A stretch of 64,000 nt of DNA from Deltaproteobacteria bacterium (GTDB lineage: Bacteria > Desulfobacterota > Desulfuromonadia > Geobacterales > Pseudopelobacteraceae): assembly GCA_021778115.1 (NCBI GenBank), contig JAJYCS010000002.1, positions 1 through 64,000 of the forward strand, read 5' to 3'. Below the pieces are notes generated by a model. The model had not been told where the DNA came from. It did not search any database and saw only the letters and a program-made list of their open reading frames with translations. Shown piece by piece: positions 38,032 through 48,091 of this stretch (its first letter is position 1; the number at the start of each line of letters is the position of its first letter). Both the position numbers and the translations under genes were made by a program.

Positions 38032-39366
38032 CTACCGTTCCTGCACCTGGTAACCGTCGTCATGGAGCAGTTCCCGCAGGCCGGCGTCAAGGGGACGATC
38101 GGTCACCATGACGGCTCCGCCGTCCGGGGCGCCATTTTCCAGCAGAAAGCCCGACATCTGGAGAGAATAGCGTCCGGCGGCGTCGGCCAGGAGCAGATGT
38201 GAGGCGTAGACCGCAGGGAGGTTCAAGGCGGTGAGCAGCTTGGCGGCAACGACCCTGAAGGTGTCGTGGGGTTCCAGGAAGACCACCCGATACCCCTTGG
38301 TCTCCAGAAGCCGTGTCAGGGTATAGGCCACCGGATCGCCGGTGAAGCGGGCCACTACATATCGGTTGCCCGCACGCTCAAAATAGCGGTCGGCAGTCAC
38401 GTCAAGCGAGATGCCGTTTTCGGCGGCGCTGAAGAGCTGGATGCGGCGACGGTGCTCGGCCGGGATGGCCAGGGCCCCGAGGAGGCGGTCCACAAGGGGC
38501 CCCTGACGGCCATCGGTGATCTCGACAATCCGGTGCCGCAGGGGCATGGCGGTTGCCGGCTGGTCGGCCAACGGCTCAAGCAGCCGGAACCCCTGGTTTT
38601 TGATATAGTCCTGTAAGGCGGGGGGATAGCCCTGGCGGGCGGCGCTGACCAGCACCAGATCGTTGCGCAGGAGACTGTCGGGGGTGCGCTCCACCTTGAA
38701 GTCCGGACGGAGGGTCAGCTGCGGGTCGGTGCCGAAGGTCATGACCGGGTTCTCGGCCACGGAATAAAACCCCCCTGCCGCCAGCAGGGAGGCCAGCAGC
38801 CGGCGCCCATCACCGGGTGGCCCGGAGACGATACGGATCGCCGGGTCCTGGTCATGGATCAGGGTCTGCACCAGCGCCGGCAGGGTCCCGTCGGCATCCA
38901 GCAGCACCGTACCGCCATCGGCTGCCTGCAGCAAGGGGTAGCGTGACGGATCGACCGTAAGGCTGAACCGGCTGGAAGAGAAGACCAGGGGTTTCAGCGG
39001 CGGCCCCTGGTGGGGTGAGACCGCATCCCAGAACTGGCGGATCTGTGTATCAAAGCGACCGGCGGCGAGGGGGGCAGTCCCGGTCAGTTGCAGGGTGGTT
39101 GCGGGGTGGCGGGATGCGGAACCGTTGAGGCGGAGATTGGTGGCGCTCTCTCCCCTCGCCACGCTCCGGTGGTGGTGACGCCGCGGCCGATGCTGATGGC
39201 GATGTGGCAGGCGGGCCCTGTGGCGCGGGGGGTGGGAGAGCTGGCCGGGCTCAAGGGTGAAGCGGGGGTCAAGGGCACCGGCAGACGGTGGTTCCACCAG
39301 CAGAAGGGGGAGGAGCAGGAGGGTAACGCAGAGCGACAGCCGGCTTGGCGTGGGGAAGGTGATCAT
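38032..39366 (-). CDS. Uncharacterized exported protein
   Basis: 444-aa ORF with N-terminal signal-like segment and a His/Arg/Pro-rich stretch; 6 bp from the PulE gene. Confidence 0.65.
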   Translation of the reverse strand: MITFPTPSRLSLCVTLLLLPLLLVEPPSAGALDPRFTLEPGQLSHPPRHRARLPHRHQHRPRRHHHRSVARGESATNLRLNGSASRHPATTLQLTGTAPLAAGRFDTQIRQFWDAVSPHQGPPLKPLVFSSSRFSLTVDPSRYPLLQAADGGTVLLDADGTLPALVQTLIHDQDPAIRIVSGPPGDGRRLLASLLAAGGFYSVAENPVMTFGTDPQLTLRPDFKVERTPDSLLRNDLVLVSAARQGYPPALQDYIKNQGFRLLEPLADQPATAMPLRHRIVEITDGRQGPLVDRLLGALAIPAEHRRRIQLFSAAENGISLDVTADRYFERAGNRYVVARFTGDPVAYTLTRLLETKGYRVVFLEPHDTFRVVAAKLLTALNLPAVYASHLLLADAAGRYSLQMSGFLLENGAPDGGAVMVTDRPLDAGLRELLHDDGYQVQER

Positions 39367-39374
39367 CGGTAACC

Positions 39375-40841
39375 TCAGGAGAACAGTTCGAGCACATAGG
39401 CCTGTATCGATCCACGGGCACCAGTGCGGTAGATGATCAGTTCGGCACGCCCCGGAATCACAGCGTGCTCCAACAGCAGACCTCCCCTGCGTTCACGGTC
39501 GGTGAGGCGATACCGGTCGCTCCCGGTCAGGGCTACCAGGGCCTGACGGAGTTCTGCCGTCGTAATCGCGCCATCTTCCACGGTCAGCGTCTGCAGGGCC
39601 TTCAGGCGGCCATGTTCGTAAAACAGTCGGTAGTCCCGGTGTCGGGAACGATAGCGTTCCCAGCCGGGGTGGGTAGCGGCAAAGGCGGTGTCATGTCCCG
39701 TTGCGGGGATGAACGGGGGGAGCGTGGTAACCGCCCGGGTTGGTACCGTGGGGCGGTTCCGGGTAGCGCTGGTAGTCGCCAGGGTCGCCGGACGCTGCTG
39801 TGGCGGGGGGGCGACCACAGTGCCGCCACGGCGGCTGTCGGGCTGCCGTCCGATCCACCACCAGATACCGGCCGCCACCAGGGCAAGCAGCAGCAGGAGG
39901 GCGGCGAACAGGTGGCGCTTGGTCTGCTGCCGGGCATGGTAGGTCTTTTCCATTACCAGCAACGCCTCTGCCACCGGATCTGCCGTTTTTTCCGGCTGTG
40001 GTACCGGGGCAGCCACCGGTTTCGGCGGGAGAGGCTGCGGTGTGGGCTGGTGGGAGGCGTCGGGTGCAGGAGGTGTCGGCGCCATACGGGGAGGAGGCGC
40101 TGCGGCCATCGGTTCGGCCGGCGGACCGCCTGGAGCATCCTGCACGAAGAGGGGCTCACGCTCGGGTTCGTCAGACGGTTCGGTTCCGGGTAGCTGTCCT
40201 GCGGGGGAGGGCCTGAATATGGAGTCCTCGGTCAGGTAGGCATCGAACTCAGGTTGATCCGGCCGGGGGGTGGCTGCGTTAGCCGCGGGCGGCCCCGGCG
40301 GCTCATAGACCTGTGCCCAGTGGGCGCCAAGCTGCTGCTGCAGGGCCTGTTGGAGGTCCCGGCAGACCGCTTCGAACGGCTGGGTCAGGTCAACGGTCCG
40401 GCTGAACAGGTCGGCAGGCGCCGGGGCGGTTGGGGGAGAACCCTGCAGAAGGATGAAGGCGGGGGCGCCGTTCCCCAGGAGCAGCTGGAGGTGGCGCGCC
40501 ACGTTTTCGGCGGTCAGCCCGGCGATCCTATCCTGCAGGCAGGCCACCAGCGGCCGTTTGTCGTAAATCTCTTTCAGGCCGTGGTCGAAGTCGCGTACCA
40601 CGGCAATCCGGAGCTTGAGGAACTGCTGGAAATGGGCGCGCAACGGCTCTATCAGCGGGTTGTCGGATATGAAGAAGAGGGTCAGCAAGCGGGGCAACCT
40701 CGTGGTGAAGGCTGTGGCGGCGTTGGTGTAGGACGTTATGTACGTGCTTACGCCCTGATTGTCAAGCCGACCTTCACGAAAACGGCGCCTTAACGCGGGG
40801 CGGGGTGCGGTATGAACGGCTTTTTGCTTTTGACAAAACAT
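39375..40841 (-). CDS. Uncharacterized membrane protein: N-terminal globular domain, Pro-rich linker, TM, C-terminal domain
   Basis: Long ORF; LTLFFISDNPLIEPLRAHFQQFLKLRIAVVRDFDHGLKEIYDKRPLVACL, Pro-rich linker, TM HLFAALLLLLALVAAGIWWWI. Start uncertain. Confidence 0.6.
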   Translation of the reverse strand: MFCQKQKAVHTAPRPALRRRFREGRLDNQGVSTYITSYTNAATAFTTRLPRLLTLFFISDNPLIEPLRAHFQQFLKLRIAVVRDFDHGLKEIYDKRPLVACLQDRIAGLTAENVARHLQLLLGNGAPAFILLQGSPPTAPAPADLFSRTVDLTQPFEAVCRDLQQALQQQLGAHWAQVYEPPGPPAANAATPRPDQPEFDAYLTEDSIFRPSPAGQLPGTEPSDEPEREPLFVQDAPGGPPAEPMAAAPPPRMAPTPPAPDASHQPTPQPLPPKPVAAPVPQPEKTADPVAEALLVMEKTYHARQQTKRHLFAALLLLLALVAAGIWWWIGRQPDSRRGGTVVAPPPQQRPATLATTSATRNRPTVPTRAVTTLPPFIPATGHDTAFAATHPGWERYRSRHRDYRLFYEHGRLKALQTLTVEDGAITTAELRQALVALTGSDRYRLTDRERRGGLLLEHAVIPGRAELIIYRTGARGSIQAYVLELFS

Positions 40842-40860
40842 CGTGTTGCTGTGCTACAAT
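40830..40860 (+). promoter_or_regulatory. Sigma70-like promoter for acyl-CoA synthetase gene
   Basis: TTGACA (40830-40835), 19-bp spacer, TACAAT (40855-40860). Confidence 0.5.
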
Positions 40861-40891
40861 CCGCCCCAAACTTGGACGAGGGGCCATACCC

Positions 40892-42754
40892 ATGCATACC
40901 ATCGATGCTCTGCTGCGAGAAGCCTGCAGAATGCACAGCGACAAGCCCGCCCTGCGCCACAAGGTCTCCGGGGTCTGGCGGGAGATGACCTACGGCGGGC
41001 TCTGGGCACTGTCGGATCGGATCGCCGCCGGGCTGATCCGCAGCGGTTTCAGGGCCGGCGACCATGCCGCCCTGCTGGCCCCTTCCAGCCCCAACTGGAT
41101 GGCCACGTATCTCGGCATTCTCAAGGCAGGCGGGGTGGTGGTGCCGGTGGACAAGGAGCTGAAGCGGGCAGAGCTGCGGCATATCTTGAGTGACTGTGAT
41201 GCCCGGGTCCTCTTTACCGATTCCCAGTGTCTGGAGATGCTCCTGGAGATTATCCCGGAGATACCCCACCTGGAGCAGTGCATCCTGATCGCCGGCACCG
41301 TGCGCAGCGGGGGGGATCAGCACCTTGTCCGCACCATTGAAGCGCTGCTTGACGAGTGGCGAGGTCTGGTGGCCGACCTGGCGCTGCCGGCCGAGCGGGT
41401 CGTCCGATTGGAGTCACTGGCCGGGCAGGCCCACCGCCTGCTGGCCGCATCTGCTACCGTCGGCGGCGAACAGAAGGAGATTGCCAATCCGTTTGCGCCG
41501 GTCGAGGCTATCAGGGCCCGCCTGATCAGAGAGGGGCGGCTGCAGGACCTTGCCTCCTTCTGTCATGATGCGCCGCTGCCGGAGCGTTTGCGCAGGCCGC
41601 AGGATACGGCGGTCATCCTGTACACCTCCGGCACCACCGGCCGCTCCAAGGGGGCGATGCTGTCCCATGCCGGTATCGTTGCCAATATACAGGCTGCGAT
41701 CCGTCATCTGGAGTTGACCAGCGCCATCTCCACCCTCTCCTTTCTGCCGATCAACCATGTCTTCGAGCAGGTCTGCGGGGTGCTGCTGCCGCTCTCCATG
41801 GGGGGGACGGTCACCTTCTGTGAATCACTGAAAAAACTTGGGGAGAACCTGGCCGAGGTAAAGCCCAACTTCTTTCTCGCCGTGCCGGCGGTCTACCGGG
41901 TGCTGCTGGACCGGATCATGAAAAACATCGGCGCGAAGCGGCTGTCGCAGCTCCTGTTCTCCTTCTCGCTCACCCGCCCGTTGGTAACGGCCAAGATCCG
42001 CCAGACCTTCGGCTCCGGCACGGTCTTCGTCAGCGGCGGCGCTGCCCTCGATCCGGCCATTGTCCAGGGGATGACCCGTCTGGGGCTGATCATCTACCAG
42101 GGGTACGGCATTACGGAAACCTCACCGATCATCAGCGCCGAACAGCCGTCGCTGCGCAAGCCGGGCAGCGTCGGCAGGGTCCTGACAGGGGTGCAGGTCC
42201 GTATCGACAGCCCCAACGAAGACGGCATCGGTGAGATCGTGGTCAACGGCCCCAATGTGATGCAGGGGTACTATAAAAACCCGGCGGCAACGGCCGAGGT
42301 GCTGATCAACGGCTGGTACCGCACCGGTGACCTGGGCCATCTTGATAGTCAGGGGGTACTCAGCATCTGCGGCCGGGTCAAGAATCTGATCGTCACCCCC
42401 AACGGCAAGAACGTCTATCCTGAAGAGGTAGAGAACGAACTGCTCAAGTCACCCTACATCGCCGAGGTGATGGTCTACGGACACCGGGTCGGGCCGACTG
42501 CGGAGGAGGTACACGCCGTGATCTATCCCTGCCAGGAGGCCTTGGATCAGTACTGCCGGGAGGCAGGCAAGGGGCCGCTCAACGAGGCAGACGTGGAGCG
42601 GCTGCTGCGGGCAGAGGTGCTGCAGGCGTGCAACGGGCTGGCGGACTACAAACGGATACGGAGATTCACCCTTCGAGAAGATGAGTTCCCCAAGACCACT
42701 ACCCGCAAGATCAAACGCTATGCCGTGGAGGCCAGCATCTCGACGCGGGAGTGA
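40892..42754 (+). CDS. Long-chain acyl-CoA synthetase (AMP-binding)
   Basis: ATG 40892 (MHTIDALLREACRMHSDKPALRHK); VILYTSGTTGRSKGAMLSH, YQGYGITETSP, YRTGDLGHLD. Confidence 0.92.
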   Translation: MHTIDALLREACRMHSDKPALRHKVSGVWREMTYGGLWALSDRIAAGLIRSGFRAGDHAALLAPSSPNWMATYLGILKAGGVVVPVDKELKRAELRHILSDCDARVLFTDSQCLEMLLEIIPEIPHLEQCILIAGTVRSGGDQHLVRTIEALLDEWRGLVADLALPAERVVRLESLAGQAHRLLAASATVGGEQKEIANPFAPVEAIRARLIREGRLQDLASFCHDAPLPERLRRPQDTAVILYTSGTTGRSKGAMLSHAGIVANIQAAIRHLELTSAISTLSFLPINHVFEQVCGVLLPLSMGGTVTFCESLKKLGENLAEVKPNFFLAVPAVYRVLLDRIMKNIGAKRLSQLLFSFSLTRPLVTAKIRQTFGSGTVFVSGGAALDPAIVQGMTRLGLIIYQGYGITETSPIISAEQPSLRKPGSVGRVLTGVQVRIDSPNEDGIGEIVVNGPNVMQGYYKNPAATAEVLINGWYRTGDLGHLDSQGVLSICGRVKNLIVTPNGKNVYPEEVENELLKSPYIAEVMVYGHRVGPTAEEVHAVIYPCQEALDQYCREAGKGPLNEADVERLLRAEVLQACNGLADYKRIRRFTLREDEFPKTTTRKIKRYAVEASISTRE

Positions 42755-43713
42755 GCGGTCGCAGCAGGTTCCGGCAGGTGGCAGCCCTGATGGCTGTCAC
42801 GGCGTTTCAGTTCGTTCAGCACAGCATACCACATCTGGTTGTTCTTCAAATCCCATTGCGGGGCCACCCGGATCTCCAACGGAGATGAGCCGTAGAGGCG
42901 CTGCACGCTGATGCGGGGCGCCAGCCGCTCCAGAAAGTCGGCGGCGGTGGTGATGTACTGCTTCAGGGTGAGGGGGGTGAACGCGCCGCGGCGGTACATG
43001 GCGGCCAGTTCGGTCCCCTCCACGGCGTGCAGCTGGTGCAGCTTGACTGAGGTGATGCCGGGCAGTCCGTTCAGCAGGTCGGCGCTTTTCAGAAACTCCT
43101 GCGGTTGTTCGCCCGGGAAGCCGTAGATCAGGTGGCCGCAGATGTCGAGGCCGCGATTGCCAGCCCGGTTGACGGCAGCAATAAAATCATGCAGCGAATG
43201 CCCTCGGTTAATCCGTTCCAGGATATGGTCGTCGATCGACTGCAACCCCAGTTCCAGGCAGACGTAACGCTTTTGGGCGATCCGCGTTAACAGCTCCAGC
43301 GCCGCGTCGGTCAGGCAGTCGGGCCGGGTGCCGACCGAGATCCCCAGTACATCCGGCAGCGCCAGGGCGCGCGAATACAGATCCTCCAGTTGTGCCACCG
43401 CGGCATAGGTATTGGTGTACTTCTGAAAGTAGACGATGAACTTTTCTGAGCCCAGCCGTCTGCGGTGGTAGGCCATGCCGGCCGTCAGCTGCTCTTCCAG
43501 GTCGATCTCGGACAGGGTGCCGCGGGGGGAGAAGGAGACGTTGTTGCAGTAGATGCAGCCGCCGGTCCCCTTGCTGCCATCACGGTTGGGGCAGGTGAAA
43601 CCGGCGTCTACGTTGACCTTACTGACCCGGCAGCCGAAGCGACGGCGCAGGTAGTGGCCGTAGGAGTTGATCCGCAGCTCAGGATGGATATGTGCAGATG
43701 AAAACGACAACAT
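42718..43713 (-). CDS. Radical SAM protein, TIGR01212/YhcC family
   Basis: HYLRRRFGCRVSKVNVDAGFTCPNRDGSKGTGGCIYCNNVSF... characteristic of the family. Confidence 0.9.
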   Translation of the reverse strand: MLSFSSAHIHPELRINSYGHYLRRRFGCRVSKVNVDAGFTCPNRDGSKGTGGCIYCNNVSFSPRGTLSEIDLEEQLTAGMAYHRRRLGSEKFIVYFQKYTNTYAAVAQLEDLYSRALALPDVLGISVGTRPDCLTDAALELLTRIAQKRYVCLELGLQSIDDHILERINRGHSLHDFIAAVNRAGNRGLDICGHLIYGFPGEQPQEFLKSADLLNGLPGITSVKLHQLHAVEGTELAAMYRRGAFTPLTLKQYITTAADFLERLAPRISVQRLYGSSPLEIRVAPQWDLKNNQMWYAVLNELKRRDSHQGCHLPEPAATAHSRVEMLASTA

Positions 43714-43726
43714 TGCAAGCCTTTTG

Positions 43727-44341
43727 TTAGTGCAGCCCCCGGCGGATCGCCTCGGCAGCGGCAGCCGGGTCGGCGGCGGCCAGGATGTCCGAGATCAGCG
43801 CCACCCGGCGGCAGCCGGTGGCGGTAACCTGGTCCAGGGTGGCCTGTTTGACCCCCCCCAGGGCGAAGACCGGGCCGTGCAGCCGGGCGCAGGCTTCTGC
43901 CAGGGGGGTAAGTCCAACTGGCTCGCCGTAGGCGGCCTTGGACGGGGTGGGGAAGACCGGTCCGAAGGTGACGAAATCGGCCCCCTTGGCCAGGGCTGCG
44001 GCCGCCTCCCCTGTGGCATGGCTGGAGTATCCGATCAAGAGGTCCGGCGCGATGCGGCGGGCCGCGGTGACCGGCAGGGAGCTTTTCCCCAGGTGGACGC
44101 CGTCGGCCTCCACCGCCAGGGCCACGTCGATCCGCTCGTTGATGAACAGCCGGGCGTCAAAGCGGGCGGTCAACGCCCGTAGTTCCCAGGCCAGGTCGTA
44201 CAGCTCGGCCGTGGTTAATGCTTTTTCCCGCAGCTGCACCGCCCGTACCCCGCCGGAAAGGGCCGCCTCAACCACCTCCACGAGCGGTCTGCCGGCGGTC
44301 TGATGGCGGTCGGTGATCAGGTAGAGCGAGAAGTCGATCAC
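43727..44341 (-). CDS. thiE: Thiamine phosphate synthase
   Basis: [51 protein letters not shown]. Confidence 0.93.
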   Translation of the reverse strand: MIDFSLYLITDRHQTAGRPLVEVVEAALSGGVRAVQLREKALTTAELYDLAWELRALTARFDARLFINERIDVALAVEADGVHLGKSSLPVTAARRIAPDLLIGYSSHATGEAAAALAKGADFVTFGPVFPTPSKAAYGEPVGLTPLAEACARLHGPVFALGGVKQATLDQVTATGCRRVALISDILAAADPAAAAEAIRRGLH

Positions 44342-45117
44342 GACCCGATCAGGTCGGTCAGCGGGCTCGATGCAGTGGCATATAGTTTCTTGGGTATCCG
44401 TCCGGCCTCGTAGGCCAGCCGTCCCGCCTCCACACCCAGCCGCATGGCCCTGGCCATGGCCACCGGGTCCTTGGCGCCGGCGATGGCGGTGTTCATCAGG
44501 ATGCCGTCGCAGCCCAGCTCCATGGCAACGGCGGCATCTGAGGCGGTACCGACGCCGGCGTCCACGATCACCGGCACCTTGACCGCCTCCATGATCAGCT
44601 TGATGTTGTAGGGGTTGCGGATGCCGAGGCCGCTGCCGATCGGTGCCGCCAGCGGCATCACCGCGGCGCAGCCCAACTGCTCCAGCTTTTTGCAGAGGAT
44701 CACGTCGTCGCTGCAGTAGGGCAGTACGGTGAAGCCTTCGGCAACCAGGACCTTGGCCGCCTTGAGGGTCTCTTCGTTATCGGGGAAAAGCGTCTTCTCA
44801 TCTCCCAGCACCTCCAGCTTGACCATATCGGAGATGCCAGCCTCGCGGGCCAGTCGGCAGGTGCGGATGGCCTCATCGGCGCTGTAGCAGCCTGCGGTGT
44901 TGGGCAGGAGGGCGTATTTTTTCGGGTCGATGTAGTCCAGCATGCAGCCCTTGCCCATCTCGGCAAGATTGACCCGCCGCACCGCCACGGTGATGATCTC
45001 GGCCCCGGAGGCCTCCAGCGCCGCCACCATCTGCTCGTTGGAGGCGTACTTGCCGGTGCCCACCATCAGTCGGGAGTTGAATTCTCTGCCTGCAATCGTC
45101 AGTCTACCCTGTGCCAT
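44338..45117 (-). CDS. thiG: Thiazole synthase
   Basis: [64 protein letters not shown]. Confidence 0.96.
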   Translation of the reverse strand: MAQGRLTIAGREFNSRLMVGTGKYASNEQMVAALEASGAEIITVAVRRVNLAEMGKGCMLDYIDPKKYALLPNTAGCYSADEAIRTCRLAREAGISDMVKLEVLGDEKTLFPDNEETLKAAKVLVAEGFTVLPYCSDDVILCKKLEQLGCAAVMPLAAPIGSGLGIRNPYNIKLIMEAVKVPVIVDAGVGTASDAAVAMELGCDGILMNTAIAGAKDPVAMARAMRLGVEAGRLAYEAGRIPKKLYATASSPLTDLIGS

Positions 45118-45118
45118 G

Positions 45119-45319
45119 TTACCCTCCTCCTACAAAGTGTACGATCTCGATCCTGTCCCCGTCCTGCAGGGTCCGCTCGGCGTAGGTCGCCTTGGGTGCG
45201 ATCTCCAGGTTGATCTCCACTGCCACCCGGGTTAGCGGAATCTGCACTTCCTCCAGCAGTTGTTTGACGGTGGTGCTGTCGGCCACCTGATGGGGTTCGC
45301 CGTTTACCGTGATGTTCAT
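45119..45319 (-). CDS. thiS: Sulfur carrier protein ThiS
   Basis: [26 protein letters not shown]...[10 protein letters not shown]-type ending with C-terminal GG. Confidence 0.92.
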   Translation of the reverse strand: MNITVNGEPHQVADSTTVKQLLEEVQIPLTRVAVEINLEIAPKATYAERTLQDGDRIEIVHFVGGG

Positions 45320-45384
45320 GTCTGCCTCCTGCAACGAAAAAGCCGCCTGGGTAGGGCGGCGGCGATTCGGTGAGGTTCTTAAAA

Positions 45385-45472
45385 TCGGCCGCTTCCCTCC
45401 GCCGGTATTACCCGGATCAGGTTCCAAGGGTCGCAGCGGCAAGGCTGCTCTCAGTCGAAACTCCCCTAGCGA
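45385..45472 (-). ncRNA. TPP (THI-box) riboswitch upstream of thiS-thiG-thiE
   Basis: Minus strand CTAGGGGAGTTTCGACTGAGAGCAGCC...GACCCTTGGAACCTGATCCGGGTAATACCGGCGGAGGGAAGCGG has CTGAGA and ACCTGATCnGGnTAATACCnGCGnAGGGA. Confidence 0.95.
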
Positions 45473-45668
45473 ACGCGTATGAAAATGTATATGGTTACTG
45501 AAGCCTAGAGGATTCAGGGGGATAAGTCAACGGGATTTTCCCTCCTTCATTTTCTCCCCTGACGTCGGCCGTGTGGTATCATTTTCCGCGTGCTGCTGCG
45601 AAACGGCGACGCTCTGGTATACTGAAAAAATGTCTGCTGGTGACAACCGGCAGACGAGGGGGTGGAGC

Positions 45669-46073
45669 ATGGCGGATAAGCGGGACGTACAGCGGAGCCG
45701 AAAGCGGGTCGCGATACGGTTTGGCGTTGGCGGGGACCTGCAGCGCCGGGCCTTCAGTGAGGACCTTTCACCCCTGGGGATGTTCATCAAGACCGCCAAT
45801 GTCAGCAACCCGAACACCGTGCTCAGGATAGAGCTGCTGCATGACGATCAGGTCATCAGCCTTGATGCCAGGGTGATGTGGGCCAAACGGGTGCCGCAGA
45901 ACCTGTTCCATCTGGTGAAAAAGGGGGGGATGGGGGTGCGGATCATCCGGTTTCACAGCGGCCGGGAGCAGTATCTCGCCCTGTGCGCCCCCCCACTGCA
46001 GCTGTCCGGGATGGCGCCCCTCCCCCCTGATCAAGATGGCCGGCTGCTGGAGCCGGAGACGCTACGGTGCTAA
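45669..46073 (+). CDS. PilZ domain-like protein
   Basis: ATG 45669 MADKRDVQRSRKRVAIRFGVGGDLQRRAFSEDLSPLGMFIKTANV; PilZ-like R-x-x-x-R and S/N-x-S-x-x-G-like pattern. Confidence 0.75.
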   Translation: MADKRDVQRSRKRVAIRFGVGGDLQRRAFSEDLSPLGMFIKTANVSNPNTVLRIELLHDDQVISLDARVMWAKRVPQNLFHLVKKGGMGVRIIRFHSGREQYLALCAPPLQLSGMAPLPPDQDGRLLEPETLRC

Positions 46074-46214
46074 ACCAAAAATATATACGCATTACATATT
46101 GTTATCCGATACCAGGGGCGTCTGCAATCGCCCCTCCAGCGCCGTCGGTGGCGAAAAAACTTGACCTTATCTAGTTGTTTGATATTTTTGACGAAAAACT
46201 TGTTGAGGGACCCC

Positions 46215-46511
46215 ATGATCCTGGTAACCCGCCTGGACCGTCAGGTGATGCTCCTGAATCCTGATCTGATTGTGACGATTGAGGAGACGCCCGATACGGT
46301 GGTCACGCTGACCAACGGCCATCACCTGCTGGTACGGGAGCGGGGGCAGGTGCTGCTGAATAGGATTGTGGCCTATCACACCATCGTATTGCGCCGGGCC
46401 GGCAGCCGTCATGCCGGCCGTAAATATCTGGAACGCAGGCGACTCGGCCAGTTTCGGAACCGGTTGGCGCCACCGGCGCACGAGCGCCCATCTCATCATC
46501 AGGATAACTAA
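46215..46511 (+). CDS. FlbD family flagellar protein
   Basis: MILVTRLDRQVMLLNPDLIVTIEETPDTVVTLTNGHHLLVRE; immediately upstream of motA. Confidence 0.85.
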   Translation: MILVTRLDRQVMLLNPDLIVTIEETPDTVVTLTNGHHLLVRERGQVLLNRIVAYHTIVLRRAGSRHAGRKYLERRRLGQFRNRLAPPAHERPSHHQDN

Positions 46512-46514
46512 TCA

Positions 46515-47261
46515 ATGGATCTGGCAACCATTATAGGTCTCGTACTCGGCTTCGGTGCGGTCTTTGGCGGCTCGGTGCTGGAAGGGGTGCATATCGGCGC
46601 TCTGATCTCCCCCACCTCGGCCTTGATCGTGTTGGGGGGGACCTTCGGCGCGACCTTTGTTTCCTTTCCGTTGCCGGCGGTCATCAAGGCGTTCAAGGAT
46701 GTGGTCATCGCCTTTCTCCCCCCGAAGATGGACCCTGAGGCGGTGGTGAAGGATATCATCGGGTATGCCACCAAGGCCCGCCGCAACGGCCTGATCTCCC
46801 TTGAGCAGGAGGCCCAGAACGCTAAGGATCCCTTTATCAAGAAGGGGATATCCCTGGTGGTGGACGGCATCGATCCCCAGAAGCTGCGGGAGACCCTGGA
46901 GGCCGAGATCATGACCTATGAGGATCACCAGAAGCATTCGGCCGAATTCTTTGAAGCCGCCGGCGGGTACTCCCCCACCATCGGCATCATCGGCGCCGTA
47001 CTGGGGTTGATCCACGTCATGAGCAACCTGGCCGACACCTCCAAGCTGGGAGCCGGCATCGCCGCCGCCTTTGTGGCCACCATCTACGGCCTGATGACCG
47101 CAAACATCATCTGTATCCCGATCGGTACCAAGATCAAGATCCGGATGAAGGAGGAAGTGATGCGGAGGGTGATGATTCTGGAAGGGTTGATCGCCATTCA
47201 GAACGGTGAGAACCCCCACTTCATCGAGCAGAAGCTCAAGGCCTTTGCCGGTGAGCACTAG
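46515..47261 (+). CDS. motA: Flagellar motor protein MotA
   Basis: MDLATIIGLVLGFGAVFGGSVLEG..., PTIGIIGAVLGLIHVM. Confidence 0.92.
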   Translation: MDLATIIGLVLGFGAVFGGSVLEGVHIGALISPTSALIVLGGTFGATFVSFPLPAVIKAFKDVVIAFLPPKMDPEAVVKDIIGYATKARRNGLISLEQEAQNAKDPFIKKGISLVVDGIDPQKLRETLEAEIMTYEDHQKHSAEFFEAAGGYSPTIGIIGAVLGLIHVMSNLADTSKLGAGIAAAFVATIYGLMTANIICIPIGTKIKIRMKEEVMRRVMILEGLIAIQNGENPHFIEQKLKAFAGEH

Positions 47262-47270
47262 GAGCGGGCT

Positions 47271-48086
47271 GTGGCACTGAAGAAAGAGCCTGAAAAGCAT
47301 CCGAACCACGAACGGTGGCTGGTCTCCTACGGCGACTTCATCACCCTGCTGTTCGCCGTGTTTGTCACCATGTACGCCATGTCGCAGTCCGACAAGAAGA
47401 AGGTTGAGCAGGTTGCCGCCTCGCTGCGGGAGTCGTTCGGCTACTCCACCATGGCTTCTGCGGGCCAGAAAGGGGTTCTGGACTCCAAAGACCTGCGGCT
47501 GATCCCGGCGATCAAGCCGGAGATGGCGGTGGTCCCGATGACCAACAAGATGCCGCCGGCAGGCCCCAAGCAGGGGGGCAAGGAGAAGGGTGGCGGCAAG
47601 GGAAAGGCGAGCGAGCAGCAGTTTAAGCAGATCATGTCATCCATCGAGGCCTACCTGATCAAGCATAACGCCCAGGACAAGGTTTCGATGTCAATCACCC
47701 GCAGGGGACTGGTGGTAAGCCTGAAAGAGGCCGGATTCTTTGATTCCGGTTCTGCGGTCATCAGGCCCAGCGGCTATCCGGTGCTCAACACCATCATCGA
47801 GGCCATGACTCAGTACAGCAATCCGTTGCGGGTGGAAGGGCATACCGACAATGTGCCGATCAGCACCCGGCAGTTCCCTTCAAACTGGGAGTTGTCCGTG
47901 GGGAGGGCGGTGAACGTACTCCGTTACATGGTCAAGAATTACGACATCGATCCGGCGACGGTATCCGCCACCGGTTACGGCCAGTACCGGCCGGTCGCCG
48001 ATAACGGCACGCCCGAAGGGCGGGCAAAGAACCGCCGGGTCGATATCGTCCTCCTGTCCGGCAGCGATGCGCTGCAGGAACCGTGA
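47271..48086 (+). CDS. motB: Flagellar motor protein MotB (OmpA-like C-terminus)
   Basis: RWLVSYGDFITLLFAVFVTMYAMSQ and OmpA-like VEGHTDNVPIS...NWELSVGRAVNV. Confidence 0.93.
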   Translation: MALKKEPEKHPNHERWLVSYGDFITLLFAVFVTMYAMSQSDKKKVEQVAASLRESFGYSTMASAGQKGVLDSKDLRLIPAIKPEMAVVPMTNKMPPAGPKQGGKEKGGGKGKASEQQFKQIMSSIEAYLIKHNAQDKVSMSITRRGLVVSLKEAGFFDSGSAVIRPSGYPVLNTIIEAMTQYSNPLRVEGHTDNVPISTRQFPSNWELSVGRAVNVLRYMVKNYDIDPATVSATGYGQYRPVADNGTPEGRAKNRRVDIVLLSGSDALQEP

Positions 48087-48091
48087 TCCCT

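Noticed and set aside
42718-42754. Convergent 3' overlap of acyl-CoA synthetase and radical SAM genes as a regulatory antisense element
   Set aside because: Short tail-to-tail overlap is common in compact genomes; no further evidence.
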